From the NCBI GenBank assembly GCA_963210315.1, contig OY723270.1, positions 1,984,001 through 2,048,000 of the forward strand: a stretch of DNA of 64,000 bases. The letters are read 5' to 3'. Position numbers and translations under genes: made by a program. The stretch is from Rhynchopus euleeides (lineage: Eukaryota > Euglenozoa > Diplonemea > Diplonemida > Diplonemidae). This document shows positions 31,478 through 41,735 of this stretch, piece by piece (the first letter of the stretch is position 1; every line of letters starts with the position of its first letter). The notes beneath the pieces are model-generated. The model worked only from the letters and a program-made list of their open reading frames with translations, made no database searches and was not told the origin of the DNA.

Positions 31478-32929
31478 ATGGTCTCCTTTGCTGCGGACCA
31501 CCGACATGTCGACCGCAACACGAAGCACCTGACGGAGGCCCTGCGCCAGGCTGCGCTCAAGCGGGAGGGCCTGCAACGCCTCGGGAGATGCGCGACACCG
31601 CGCTTTGAGGACGACGTGAGCGAGACGGAAGAGGTGGACAGGGAGGCCAAGGCGATGGCGCGCCACATCCTCGCGACACAGCGGCAGGGCGCCCCGCTCA
31701 CCGCAGGGTCGGAGGCGGAGGCGCGCGCCACGGCAGAAGCGCTTCTGGAGAAGTATATGCAGGCAGCAGCGGCAGGGCAGCAGCGCCCTCCCGCACAGCC
31801 TTCACCCCCGCGCCCCCCCAGCGCGGCTGACGCCGCTGCGCGCGATGCGGCGTTGAGGCGGCGCATCACGACGCCCAGCCGCCCCGCCGCTCCGACCGGC
31901 GGGGGCAACAGCACGCAGTTGCGCGGCGCAGCCGCGCCTGGCCTGCAGCACCAACCCCAGCACCACCACCGCCGCGCAGCGACACCCCCTGAGTCAGTGC
32001 ACCCCGCAGCGCCGGTGTCCGTGCCCTCACCGCTGCCTGCGGTGCCGCCGGCGCATCCCGGGAGCAGCAGCGGTGGGCGTCACCAGCAGCAGCACCGCGC
32101 CCCGCCCTCCCCAGGCGTGGTGCTGCCGCTGCCCCTGCTGCAGCACCAGCCGCCCCCGCCGGCCGACTCCGACGAGGAGTCTGTCGAGGTGCCGGCCGTG
32201 GCGTCGCCCCCGCAGCCGCTGCGCCGCCCCACCGCCGTTGGCATCACCATCAACATCGACAAGCGGGGCGGCGGGGCTGATGCAGCCAGCGCCGCCACGC
32301 CTGCGCCGCCGCCGCAGCTGGGGCAGGACGGAGGCAGGTCGCAGCAGCAGCAGCACCTGGTCAGCACAGGCGGTGCTGCCACCCCCTCCGAGCAGCGGCA
32401 GCAGCAGCAGCAGGGCGTGGGTGTGGTTCCCCCTCCTCCTCAACCTCCTGCTGCTGCTGCTGCTGGCGGTGGTGGTGGTAGCGGTGTTGCCCCTGTGCAG
32501 GATGAGGGTGCGGTGGAGGCCACCACCTGCCTGCAGCGCTTCCTCCGGGGCGTGTCGGCAGCGCATGCAGGTGTATCCGCGGTGGCGGGGCCTGCGGCGG
32601 ATGCGCTGGTCGATGCGTTGCTCTACACCCTGCGGCTGTTCTCAGCAGGCGCGCCGGCAGGGTCCCCTGTAGGCGCTGTTGTTGCGCCCCGCGCTGGCCC
32701 TGCGGCAGGGGCAGGGGCAGGCGGTGTGTGTGTGGTGCGCGCGGGTGGTGTGGGTGGCGGGCTGCCGGAGGACTCGCCGTGGCTGTCGCCGAGGCGGCGG
32801 AAGCAGCAGCACCCGGAGCTGCACCGGCTGGACAGGCCCCCCGTGCCGCCGCACCCTGACTGCCTGCGGCACCGCAGCCCACAGCGTAGCATCAGTGCCA
32901 CGGGGGAGCGGCTGGCCAAGATGTTCTAG
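31478..32929 (+). CDS. Low-complexity Pro/Gln/Ala-rich protein, 483 aa
   Basis: ATG at 31478 chosen because sequence upstream looks like a splice acceptor; an earlier exon may exist. Residues 1-60 are helical and charged (DRNTKHLTEALRQAALKREG). About 60-115 includes a helical segment ending in LLEKYMQAAAAG. From 115 to 370 it is mostly disordered, with Pro, Gln, His and Gly runs. Residues about 375-415 look like an amphipathic helix (CLQRFLRGVSAAHAGVSAVA). The tail is basic with SPR/SPQRS motifs that could be kinase sites. No family is recognised. Reading frames in both other phases and on the minus strand are also open here because of composition, so coding status rests on the charged N-terminus and the neighbours. 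Confidence 0.55.
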   Translation: MVSFAADHRHVDRNTKHLTEALRQAALKREGLQRLGRCATPRFEDDVSETEEVDREAKAMARHILATQRQGAPLTAGSEAEARATAEALLEKYMQAAAAGQQRPPAQPSPPRPPSAADAAARDAALRRRITTPSRPAAPTGGGNSTQLRGAAAPGLQHQPQHHHRRAATPPESVHPAAPVSVPSPLPAVPPAHPGSSSGGRHQQQHRAPPSPGVVLPLPLLQHQPPPPADSDEESVEVPAVASPPQPLRRPTAVGITINIDKRGGGADAASAATPAPPPQLGQDGGRSQQQQHLVSTGGAATPSEQRQQQQQGVGVVPPPPQPPAAAAAGGGGGSGVAPVQDEGAVEATTCLQRFLRGVSAAHAGVSAVAGPAADALVDALLYTLRLFSAGAPAGSPVGAVVAPRAGPAAGAGAGGVCVVRAGGVGGGLPEDSPWLSPRRRKQQHPELHRLDRPPVPPHPDCLRHRSPQRSISATGERLAKMF

Positions 32930-34090
32930 ACTCGGGGTTAGTGGGAGGATGTGGAGAGGTGGGTCTCGTTTCGTTTTATCGACACAGCGGCAACCGCTGC
33001 CCTTTTTTGATTTGTTAGACGCGCTCGTGTGTGTCGAGGAGAGTTTTTGTCGTGTGGATCTGTCAGGGCTCACTCAACCCAGCTTGTGGTTCGCAAAACT
33101 CACCCACCCCTTCACAGAGCCAAACCCAAGTGAGAGAGAAGAGGTTGACAGCGAAGATTTTGTGCTGCTGCATCCCCCGGGTTGCGCAAAACGAACAACG
33201 CCACCAAATGACTAAATAACATGAAGGCGGTCTGTTGAGAGAGAATGTTTCTTTGACAGGCTGTCACATCACACACCTGCGTTTTGTGGTTTGGGGTTTA
33301 GCGTGCTGTGCATCGCGAAGTGTCCCCTCAGAGTACACAACGTGATCACCGGACCCACTATGTTGCACACCCTGCTCCTACTGCTGTCCTCCCCCCCCCC
33401 CCATGCACCCTCCCCCCGCATCTTCTGCGTCCCTCCACCCAGCGGGCCTCCATCGGCACTCCTCAGGAGTGTGCGCCCCATCCCCGCCGTGCCGCCGTGA
33501 TGCTGTGTGCAGAGCACTTCTTCTCCCCCCCACTCCCTCCCACGAGCAGTGTACTATAGAGCTCTGTCAGGAAGCGGGGAGGGCATGGGTGGTTCTGGGG
33601 TGCTGCGCTGGGGTGGTTGGCACGTCTGGAAACAGCGTTGTTAAAAAACTTCTGATGGGATTTTGATAGAAGGGTGTGTGTGTGTGTGTGTCTTCATTTT
33701 TTTTCAAATTTCGTATTTTCATAGACTTCTTGTAATAAACAGGGGAGGGGGGTGGTGTGGGGCTTTTTGGCTGAATGGATGGCTCTTTGACAAAGAGGAG
33801 AAGGCACAGGTGTTGGGGCTCGGCTGTTGGGGAGGGGTGGGGCGATAGCCCGACGCTGGATAGCGACTGCAGGCCCTTGGCGGGGAGGGGTCTTCTATTG
33901 TAACTGCATCGCGCTCACGGAAACGAGTGTTCAGATCACATGAAGGTGCACTCTACGTTGGCGAGAGGGGCTGGGGGGTTTGGTCTGCAAGTGCATGGAG
34001 GGAATGGAGGGAATATGCGGGAGGGCACACGGCATTTTCTCTCTGCTGGCGCGATGCTCTCTTCGAGAAGCGCGGGGGGGGGTGTTTTTT
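32930..34090. other. Intergenic, no gene seen
   Basis: No coding-like frame on either strand. Contains a (GT)n tract at about 33672-33692, an AATAAA at about 33735 and C-rich tracts near 33390. The right end runs into the repeat starting at 34091. Confidence 0.55.
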
Positions 34091-34645
34091 GGTAAAACAC
34101 ACCCCGTGTGGTAGAGAAAATACGGCAAGAGTCTCGGTGGGTCGGAAGAGCAGATGGTTCCCGCAACAGCTCCCGGGGAGCGGCGGGTATTTCGCATAGG
34201 ATGCCGGATGTGTGAACACGTTTGTGCGGTTTGCCCTGTGTTGTGTGAACATGTGTGTGTGTGTGTGTGTATGCTCCACCCAACCCGACACATTTTCTGT
34301 ACTTCAGACAGGTAAGGTCACTCGACACGCGGGGGGGGGGGGGGTTGTGTGTGTTTTTTCTGCCAGCCGACATCACTAGCGCCAGCGAGAAAAAAAAAGG
34401 TGGAAGCGATCAATGCAAAAATCATCTGAAAGGAAGACTCGAGAGACTGCTGCTGTATTTTGGTAGAACGCGCAAATCACCCGCTCGGGCGAGAAGTGTG
34501 TTAAGCCTAAAAAGGAGCTGTGGCAGCAATGTGGGCGTGTACTCTGCATAATTTGCTTCCCTGCCTTATCAGTCTCTTCACCTTCCTTCTGCAGATTAAC
34601 ACCCCGGTTGCACAAACAAACACATTACGTACCGCCGGCTCCTTT
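34091..34645 (+). repeat. Dispersed ~550-bp repeat, copy A
   Basis: The sequence from GGTAAAACACACCCCGTGTG through the (GT)n tract, ACATTTTCTGTACTTCAGAC, a G run, TGGAAGCGATCAATGCAAAA and on to TTAACACCCCGGTTGCACAA recurs at two other sites. Copy C (54323-54720) matches the left two thirds at very high identity. Copy B (41131-41735) is inverted and matches the right two thirds, with about 215 bp of extra sequence. No coding frame is conserved between copies, so this is a non-autonomous element or segment duplicate. Confidence 0.85.
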
Positions 34646-35032
34646 TATTGCGAAGGGCGTTTCCCCACCCACCCCCACCCGCCTGCACATGCCCTTGTCT
34701 TGGGTTGTTGTGCACCTTCCGCCCCCTTGTAGGGGTCCCCTCGCCAAATGGTGTGTCTAAGTCCAGCGGGACAGAAAGCGGAGGAACCAACCCGCTCACC
34801 GGAACAGCGGCGAAGCCATCAGGCAGGTATTCATGGCAGTCTTTGGAAACGTCAGGAGTGGCCGTGGTATGTTTAGAAATAGGAGAACAGCACACACCAA
34901 CAGCTCAGCATTTCCTTTCGGGGCTCGTCTCGGACTTGGGGCATGCACACCCTGCAGGCAGGCCACCACAGTCCACATTACACACAAGCGGCACGAACGG
35001 GGTGCGTAGCTAATCACAACTCGGTGGGCGGG

Positions 35033-38000
35033 ATGGGGTCGAGTGCGAGTGTGGAGGATCACGGGCGGGGATGGTGGGGCAGTACACGCGCTGTGAAGGA
35101 GGCACTGGAGGGCGGGACGTGGCGGCAGCTGCTGGAGAAGCACAAGGCGGACGTGAACGCGGCGTACCCACACACCGGGCGGATGCTGCTGCACGAGGTG
35201 TTGCAGCCCGGGTGCAGGGGGGTTCCCGCTGCTGTCGAAGCAGTCAAGTTTCTGGTGGGGTGCGGGGCAGCCAGCGTTCCCGATGGTGAGGGGCGCACAC
35301 CGGTGTGGTACGCGCTGCAGCACCGTGATGGCGGCACACGCAGTGCGCTGCTGGCGGCGCTCGCCGAGCACGTGGGGAAGATGCAGACGGAGGTGGCCAG
35401 CAGGCTGCGGCACTTCCTCACAGACGAGTGGCCGCGCTTGAAGGAACGTGTTGCCCCTGCTGCTGCTGCAGCTGCTGCCCACACTGCATCGCAGGCACCG
35501 CAGCAGGGGGAGACACAGGCGCAGTCACCGACGCAAGACATCCGCATACAGAACCCCACCGACAAGGACAAGACAAGCGAGCGGCTGGAGAACCACGTGG
35601 ACGGGCGGAAGATCTGCTTCACGCGCAACGACACGACGTGCGAGACACCGCTGCTGGAGTGGCTGGTGCAGCTGCTGGCGGTGCAGCCTGATCTCGGGTA
35701 CCGGGCAAAGCACGTGGACAGCATGCTGCTGGGGTTGCGGTTTGTTGTGCAGCGGGTGCTGCAGCGTGTGGAGAATGCGCCAGACGAGATCGAGGACTGG
35801 ATGGCGGTGGACGACTGGTTCGAGCATCTGTGCGCAGGCTACCTCTTCACCTGCGACTGCGTGGACTACGAAGTCAACAGCGAGACGTGCGATCTTGTGT
35901 GCAAGGCAGACGGTTCACCCATCGTGAAGGAGTACCACAAGAACTTCAGCGACCCGGTTGTGCTGGGGAACCACGGGGCGGGCTACGTCCGGCCGGCACT
36001 GTACTTCGGGATGAACCAGGCGATGCGGACGATTGGGCTGTCGAAGGAAGCGCGCGAGTCTGCGGCAGGCAGCGTGTTCGAGCTTGAGCAGGCACCGGCA
36101 CAGCTGCACGTGATTGCGACGTTTCAGCCGCTGATTGCGAAGCTGACGCGGCTGATCCGGAGCCGGCGGGCGAGCCTGACCACTGTGTTCCGCGGGATTA
36201 ACGTGAATGTGTCGGCGCAGTACAAGGTGGGGACGTCGGTGGTGTGGAACGCCTTCACGTCGACGACGGAGGAGCAGGGTGTGGCGAAGGACTTCATGTA
36301 CGGGAAGGCGGGGACGTTCTTTGTGATTGTGGCGAAGCAGGGTGCAGCGGAGGTGGGGTTCGCAAGCGTGTTCCCGCAGGAGGCGGAGCTGCTGTACGAC
36401 AGCAACATCGAGTTCCGGGTTCAGTGGAAGCTGTCCCCGACGCTGCTGCGCATGGTGGGGCAGCCCTTCGACGTGATTGTGATGCAGGAGGTGGCGAACC
36501 ACGCCACCGACTACTCTGCGGCAGACCAGGTTGAGGCGGTGCGGAAGGTGCTGCAGCACACGGCGTCGCTCTTCGCGGAGTTCCTGGAAGGCTACGTGGA
36601 GGGGAGGGTCGGGGACGACACACATGTGCCTGAGGCGGAGACGAGGATGCTGCTGCACGAGGTGGACGAGTGGCTGGCGGCAGACGGGCACGCGGAGGAG
36701 GGGGCGGAGTCGGAGGCGGGGGGGACGGGGCGGCACCCGCTGTGCCTGGTCGGGGACGGAGGCACCGGGAAGACATCTGCTGCGGTCGCGGTTCTGTGCC
36801 ACCTGCTGCAGGAGAAGAAGGAGGATGCAGGAGGGGTGGCGCGGCAGAGAAAGAAGCCCGTGTTCCCTGTCTTTGTGGCGCTGCCGGCGATTGGTGCGTC
36901 AACCTTCACAACACCCGGCGGGATCGACGAGTTCATCGGGAAGTCGTTCGGGCTGGAGGAGGCTGCGTTGGAGCACCTGAGCAGTGCCTACGACGTTGTG
37001 GTGATCCTGGACTCGCTGGACGAGGTGGGGCTGACGCAGGCGGGTTTGAGCGACGCGTACAAGGCCAGTGGCGGGCAAGGGGTGCTGCAGCTCCACCCGT
37101 GGTGTGCGAAGCAGTGCAGCGTGATCGTGACGACGCGCGGCGAGTACCTGAAGGGCGTGGGGCACACGCCGTCGCAGGTGTGTGGGGACGGGACGAGGTC
37201 GCTGCACATGCAGCCCTTCACACAGGCAGACGCGGTGACGTACATCGGCAAGGTGCGTGCGGCACAGGTGGCGAAGGCGGAGCAGCAGCGGGTGCTGGCG
37301 GCAGCGGAACCAGTTCCTCAACACACAGACGCGGGCGCTGAGGAGGCGGTGCTGTCGCAGCTGCGCAACCCGTTCTTGCTTCACATGGCGTGTTACGCGC
37401 ACGAACTGTCGTTGTGCGGCACACAAGCACTCCACTGCCCGAGTGATGTGGTGGTGTACGGGGCTTACCTGCAGAAGTATGTAGAGGTGGAGTTGCGTCA
37501 GGGGTCGGAAGGCGCAGCGCGTGTCGAGAACGTACTCCGGGTGGGGGAACTGATTGCGTGTGCGATGCTGCAGGCACAGACGTGGCAGGGAGTGCTGGGG
37601 AATGAGCGGGCGCGCCTGTTGAAGGAGGACGGGGTGGACGGTGCAGAGGCGGATGAGGCGTTCCGTGTGCTGCCGTTCCGTGTGGAGAGCTTCGAGGACG
37701 ACAGCAGCGCGTTTGCATTCCGTCACAAGACGCTTGGGGAGTTCCTTGTGGCGCGGCGCCTGGCACGGAAGGACGCTGTGGGCGACACGCTTGGGTGCAA
37801 AGTGCGCAGGGCCTTCAGCCAGGATGCACCGAACGTGCTGCAGTACTTTTCGGACACGGTGCTCGCACGTGGAGGCGACGATCGCGACACAACAGTGGTG
37901 ACCGAGCTGCTGCCGCTGGTCCTGGCGACACGCGACGCTGGTGCTGACGCAGTATCACTGGCGTCTGCTTCCAATGCCATGGCCCTCGCCGCACGCACGC

Positions 38001-40168
38001 GGTATACGTTCAGGTGCGACCTCTCGGGTGTGCTTGTGCAGGACAGCGATCTGCGCCATGCACGCCTGTGTGGGACTGTGCTGACGGGGAGCCGCTTCCA
38101 CAACTGCTGGCTGGAGCACGCAATTATCTCGAAGGGCAATCTCACACGGTCGAACTGGGAGGCTTCCTCCTTCGGTGCCCCTCTCCCGCCTCTGTTGGGG
38201 CATAGCTCTGATGTGCGCTCCGTGGCCGTTACACCAGACGGATCGAAGATCATCTCAGGATCTGAAGACAGCAGCGTTCGTGTCTGGGATGCATCAACAG
38301 GGAAGGAGCTGCAGAAGCTAGAAGGCCACACCTCTGCTGTCTACTCCGTGACTGTCACACCAGACGGATCGAAGATCATCTCAGGATCTGAGGACAGCAG
38401 CGTTCGTGTCTGGGATATATCAACAGGGAAGGAGCTGCAGAACCTTGAAGGCCACACCTCGACTGTCCGCTCCGTGACTGTCACACCAGACGGATCGAAG
38501 ATCATCTCGGGATCTGGTGACAGGAGCGTTCGCGTCTGGGATGCATCAACCGGAAAGGAGCTGCAGAATCACACCTCTCCTGTCTGCTCCGTGACTGTCA
38601 CACCAGACGGATCGAAGATCATCTTAGGATCTGGCGACGGCCGCGTTTGTGTCTGGGATGCATCAACAGGGAAGGAGCTGCAGAAGCTTGCAGGCCACAC
38701 CTCTGCTGTCTACTCCGTAACTGTCACATCAGACGGATCGAAGATCATCTCAGGGTCTGACGACAGCAGCGTTCGTGTCTGGGATGCGTCGACAGGAACG
38801 GAGCTGCACAAGCTTGCAGGCCACACCTTTACTGTCTGCTCCGTGACTGTCACACCGGACGGATCGAAGATCATCTCAGGATCTGGGGACAACAGCGTTC
38901 GTATCTGGGATGCATCAACAGGGAAGGAGCTGCAGAAGCTTGAAGGCCACACCTCTCCGGTCTGCTCCGTGACTGTCACACCAGACGGATCGAAGATCAT
39001 CTCAGGATCTGCCGACAAGAGTGTTCGTGTCTGGGCTACATCAACAGGGAAGGAGCTGCAGAAGCGTGAAGGCCATACCTCTCCTCTCTGCTCCGTGGCC
39101 ATCACACCAGACGGATCCAAGATCATCTCAGGATCTCGCGACAACGGCGTTCGTGTCTGGGATACATCAACAGGGAAGGAGCTGCAGAACCTTGAAGGCC
39201 ACACCGGCTGGGTGCGCTCTGTGACTGTCACACCAGACGGATTGAAGATCATCTCAGGATCTCGCGACAAAGGCGTTCGTGTCTGGGATACATCAACAGG
39301 GAAGGAGCTGCAGAAGCTTGAAGGCCACACCTCTGCTGTCTGCTCCGTGGCTGTCACGCCAGACGGATCGAAGATCATATCAGGCTCTGGCGACAGGAGC
39401 GTTCGTGTCTGGGATGCCTCAACCGGAAAGGAGCTGCAAATGATTGGAGGCCATGCGTCTACTGTCTACTCCGTGGCTGTCACGCCCGACGGATCTAGGA
39501 TCATCTCTGGATCTGATGACAGGAGCGTTCGTGTCTGGGACACATCAACAGGGAAAGAGCTGCAGAATCTTGCAGGCCACACGTCTACTGTCTACTCCGT
39601 GGCCGTCACACCAGACGGATCGAAGATCATCTCAGGATCTGGCGACAACAGCATTCGTGTCTGGGATGCATCAACAGGGGAGGAGCTGCAGAAGCTTGAA
39701 GGCCACACCTCTGCTGTCTACTCCGTGACTGTCACACCAGACGGATCGAAGATCATCTCAGGGTTTGGCGACAACAACGTTCGTGTCTGGGACGCATCAA
39801 CAGGGAAGGAGCTGCAGAATCTTGAAGGCCACACCTCCTACGTCTGCTCCGTGGCCGTCACACCAGACGGATCCAAGATCATCTCGGGATCTGGCGACAA
39901 CAGCATTTGTGTCTGGGATACATCAACAGGGAAGGAGCTGCAGAACCCTGAAGACTGCACCTCCTCGAGTCAGGTGACATCAGACGTATCTCCCTGTATG
40001 GCCGTTTGTGATGGCAACGTGATCCCCATCTGTGCCGCATCCTGGCGTCTGCGGACTGTGATTGGCATCGGGCCCGTTGTGCCTGTACCCTTTCAATGCA
40101 CAGGGCTCGACACTGTGACGCCTCCCGCTGCATGCAGTGTGCTTGGTGGGGCTGTGGGTGATCCGTAG
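35033..40168 (+). CDS. ART-NACHT-pentapeptide-WD40 NLR-like protein
   Basis: The product is 1711 residues in one intronless exon. The ATG at 35033 starts MGSSASVE, a good N-myristoylation context (Gly2, Ser6). Residues about 18-105 look ankyrin-like. About 300-480 is a mono-ADP-ribosyltransferase-type domain with the R-S-E triad: VFRG (Arg387), FTSTT (Ser410) and PQEAELL (Glu450, Glu452). NACHT NTPase follows: Walker A GDGGTGKTS (Lys580), Walker B VVVILDSLDEV (Asp660, Asp663), a VIVTTR sensor-like motif at about 700, and FRHKTLGEFLVAR at about 895. Pentapeptide-like repeats lie at about 993-1048 (LSGVLVQDSDLRHARLCGTV). Fourteen WD40 units (about 1055-1640) and a short Cys-containing tail end the protein. 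By family logic WD40 senses, NACHT oligomerises and ART would modify a target with ADP-ribose. All core catalytic residues appear present. The ligand is unknown. Confidence 0.9.
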   Translation: MGSSASVEDHGRGWWGSTRAVKEALEGGTWRQLLEKHKADVNAAYPHTGRMLLHEVLQPGCRGVPAAVEAVKFLVGCGAASVPDGEGRTPVWYALQHRDGGTRSALLAALAEHVGKMQTEVASRLRHFLTDEWPRLKERVAPAAAAAAAHTASQAPQQGETQAQSPTQDIRIQNPTDKDKTSERLENHVDGRKICFTRNDTTCETPLLEWLVQLLAVQPDLGYRAKHVDSMLLGLRFVVQRVLQRVENAPDEIEDWMAVDDWFEHLCAGYLFTCDCVDYEVNSETCDLVCKADGSPIVKEYHKNFSDPVVLGNHGAGYVRPALYFGMNQAMRTIGLSKEARESAAGSVFELEQAPAQLHVIATFQPLIAKLTRLIRSRRASLTTVFRGINVNVSAQYKVGTSVVWNAFTSTTEEQGVAKDFMYGKAGTFFVIVAKQGAAEVGFASVFPQEAELLYDSNIEFRVQWKLSPTLLRMVGQPFDVIVMQEVANHATDYSAADQVEAVRKVLQHTASLFAEFLEGYVEGRVGDDTHVPEAETRMLLHEVDEWLAADGHAEEGAESEAGGTGRHPLCLVGDGGTGKTSAAVAVLCHLLQEKKEDAGGVARQRKKPVFPVFVALPAIGASTFTTPGGIDEFIGKSFGLEEAALEHLSSAYDVVVILDSLDEVGLTQAGLSDAYKASGGQGVLQLHPWCAKQCSVIVTTRGEYLKGVGHTPSQVCGDGTRSLHMQPFTQADAVTYIGKVRAAQVAKAEQQRVLAAAEPVPQHTDAGAEEAVLSQLRNPFLLHMACYAHELSLCGTQALHCPSDVVVYGAYLQKYVEVELRQGSEGAARVENVLRVGELIACAMLQAQTWQGVLGNERARLLKEDGVDGAEADEAFRVLPFRVESFEDDSSAFAFRHKTLGEFLVARRLARKDAVGDTLGCKVRRAFSQDAPNVLQYFSDTVLARGGDDRDTTVVTELLPLVLATRDAGADAVSLASASNAMALAARTRYTFRCDLSGVLVQDSDLRHARLCGTVLTGSRFHNCWLEHAIISKGNLTRSNWEASSFGAPLPPLLGHSSDVRSVAVTPDGSKIISGSEDSSVRVWDASTGKELQKLEGHTSAVYSVTVTPDGSKIISGSEDSSVRVWDISTGKELQNLEGHTSTVRSVTVTPDGSKIISGSGDRSVRVWDASTGKELQNHTSPVCSVTVTPDGSKIILGSGDGRVCVWDASTGKELQKLAGHTSAVYSVTVTSDGSKIISGSDDSSVRVWDASTGTELHKLAGHTFTVCSVTVTPDGSKIISGSGDNSVRIWDASTGKELQKLEGHTSPVCSVTVTPDGSKIISGSADKSVRVWATSTGKELQKREGHTSPLCSVAITPDGSKIISGSRDNGVRVWDTSTGKELQNLEGHTGWVRSVTVTPDGLKIISGSRDKGVRVWDTSTGKELQKLEGHTSAVCSVAVTPDGSKIISGSGDRSVRVWDASTGKELQMIGGHASTVYSVAVTPDGSRIISGSDDRSVRVWDTSTGKELQNLAGHTSTVYSVAVTPDGSKIISGSGDNSIRVWDASTGEELQKLEGHTSAVYSVTVTPDGSKIISGFGDNNVRVWDASTGKELQNLEGHTSYVCSVAVTPDGSKIISGSGDNSICVWDTSTGKELQNPEDCTSSSQVTSDVSPCMAVCDGNVIPICAASWRLRTVIGIGPVVPVPFQCTGLDTVTPPAACSVLGGAVGDP
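38195..39950 (+). repeat. Fourteen 126-bp WD40-coding repeats, nearly identical
   Basis: Units share VTPDGSKIISGS, VRVWDxSTGKELQ and GHTS at protein level and long identical DNA runs such as CACACCAGACGGATCGAAGA. Unit 3 to 4 is short by three codons. Differences cluster at a few positions: the residues after GHTS, the R/Y/C before SV, and the pair around the D in GSxDxS. Fourteen units fit two seven-bladed propellers. The repeat leaves an antisense frame open (38710-39378), which is not a gene. Confidence 0.9.
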
Positions 40169-40742
40169 TCCACACGGACAGTGGGACATGGCTGTGTGCA
40201 AAGCAAGTTTGCGAACCTGCTGCGCGCAAGCAGTGAGTGTGTATGTCCCCAGTTTTGACCCTCCCATGTGCCACCTTTCCAGGTGGCACCTTCCATAATA
40301 CTGCGCTCGTGTTTACACTGCGAGGCGCAGGTGCACCTCACCTAAGACTAATGTGTGGAGCAGCACGGGTTCGTCACACAGGGTCCGCCCGTGGTCAGAG
40401 CGGCTTGTGCTGATGGTAACTGCATCTGAACTGTTTTCCTGAAGTGCTGCGGCTGCTGCGAAGTCCTTCCCAGGGCACACCACCCTCCAAGGCGCGGCGC
40501 TGTCACAGTGCGTGTGTGCAAGGAGAGGGTGGGGTGGGGGGAGGGGCGTGGGGGATTCCTCATCAGAAGATTGCAGGAAAGAGAAGGAGGCCACCACAAC
40601 GGAGCCTCGACTGTCAGCGAAGCGCCAAACCTGGGAAGTGGGGGGGGATGGTCGGCTCTGTGCTACAAGCCACGGACTCACCCGATGCCTGGCTAATGGG
40701 GTTTCTGGTATCTGCCTGGAAGCGGTCAACAAAACAACAGGT
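40169..40742. other. Intergenic after the NLR-like gene
   Basis: No coding-like frame. A GGAAGCGGTCAAC repeat core lies at about 40718, immediately before the next repeat. Confidence 0.5.
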
Positions 40743-40925
40743 GTTTTGATTTTTGTAGCCTCGTGCAATGAAGGAGATGGAACACGGAGAAAGCAGGTCC
40801 GATTTGAGTTTACGGCACGCGTAGTGCCGTAATTGCAGAGCCACATCTCACCTCATCACAGGTCGAGGTGTGTGCGTTTCACCACAACCTCCTCCCTCCC
40901 CCAGTGTTCAGTGACATGTGTCAAT
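40743..40925 (+). repeat. Dispersed ~180-bp repeat, copy 1
   Basis: Matches 59347-59528 almost base for base, including TTTACGGCACGCGTAGTGCC (a palindrome-bearing stretch), CACATCTCACCTCATCACAG, GAGGTGTGTGCGTTTCACCA and TTCAGTGACATGTGTC. The tail of the unit also recurs near 19530. It encodes nothing and both copies are in intergenic DNA. Confidence 0.85.
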
Positions 40926-41130
40926 AGTGTTTCATCTCTTTTTCATGTCTCCCGAGTGAAGCAAACGGAAAGGACAGTATTCGTTGCGTTGACGCTTCTA
41001 CACACAAAACTCTGAACTGATAGTCACACCCTGAGCCTGATGAAGGGTGGGGTTAGTGTATAAAAAACGTTTGGTTGCATCTGGGTGGGTCGCTTTCCGC
41101 TCACACGAGTGTGCTTCAGAGAAAATCCAG

Positions 41131-41735
41131 CGGTACGTAATGTGTTTTGTGCAACCGGGGTGTTAATCTGCAGAAGGAAGGTGGAATCAAATGATGCAGA
41201 GTACACGCCCACATTGCTGCCACACTCCTTTTTAGGCTTACCACACTTCTCACCCGAGCGGGCGGTGCGCGTTCTACCTAAAAATACAGCAGCAGTCTCT
41301 CGAGTCTTCATTTCAGATGATTTTTGCATTGATCGCTTCCACCCACGTCGGTTCCCCCAGGCCTCGCACAAAATCCTCCGACACGTTGTTAGGAGGAAAG
41401 CCCGGATGCAGGTCTCACAAGCCGCCCGCCCGCAAGTGCTGCAGTGGCCCCTTCCCCGCGAGGTGTGCTCCGCCTGGCAGTGTGGTGTTAACACGCAGGT
41501 GTCCACTGCCACTTCCGGATCCCCGTACCCCGTCACTACCGGCACCCCGTACTGGACTGGCATTTTCGCTGGCGCTAGTGATATCGGCTGGCAGAAAAAC
41601 ACACACAACCCCCCCCACGTGTCGAGTGACCTTACCTGTCTGCATGAAGTACAGAAAATGTGTCGGGTTGGGTGGAGCATATACACACACACACACACAT
41701 TCACACACAACACAGAGCAAGCCGCACAACGTGTT
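41131..41735 (-). repeat. Dispersed ~550-bp repeat, inverted copy B
   Basis: Reverse complement of the right part of 34215-34645: TACGTAATGTGTTTTGTGCA, GTGTTAATCTGCAGAAGGAA, TTTTTGCATTGATCGCTTCC, GTCGAGTGACCTTACCTGTC and the (AC)n tract are all in inverted order. About 215 bp at 41345-41560 is absent from copy A. The copy ends about 90 bp before the TFIIF-beta-like start codon, so it forms most of that gene's upstream DNA. Confidence 0.8.

Noticed and set aside
38710-39378. Open minus-strand frame across the WD40 repeats
   Set aside because: It exists only because the 126-bp repeat lacks stops in that frame; the translated peptide is periodic and antisense.
38195-39950. CRISPR-like or satellite array
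   Set aside because: The 126-bp units encode clean WD40 blades in one frame; there are no spacers.
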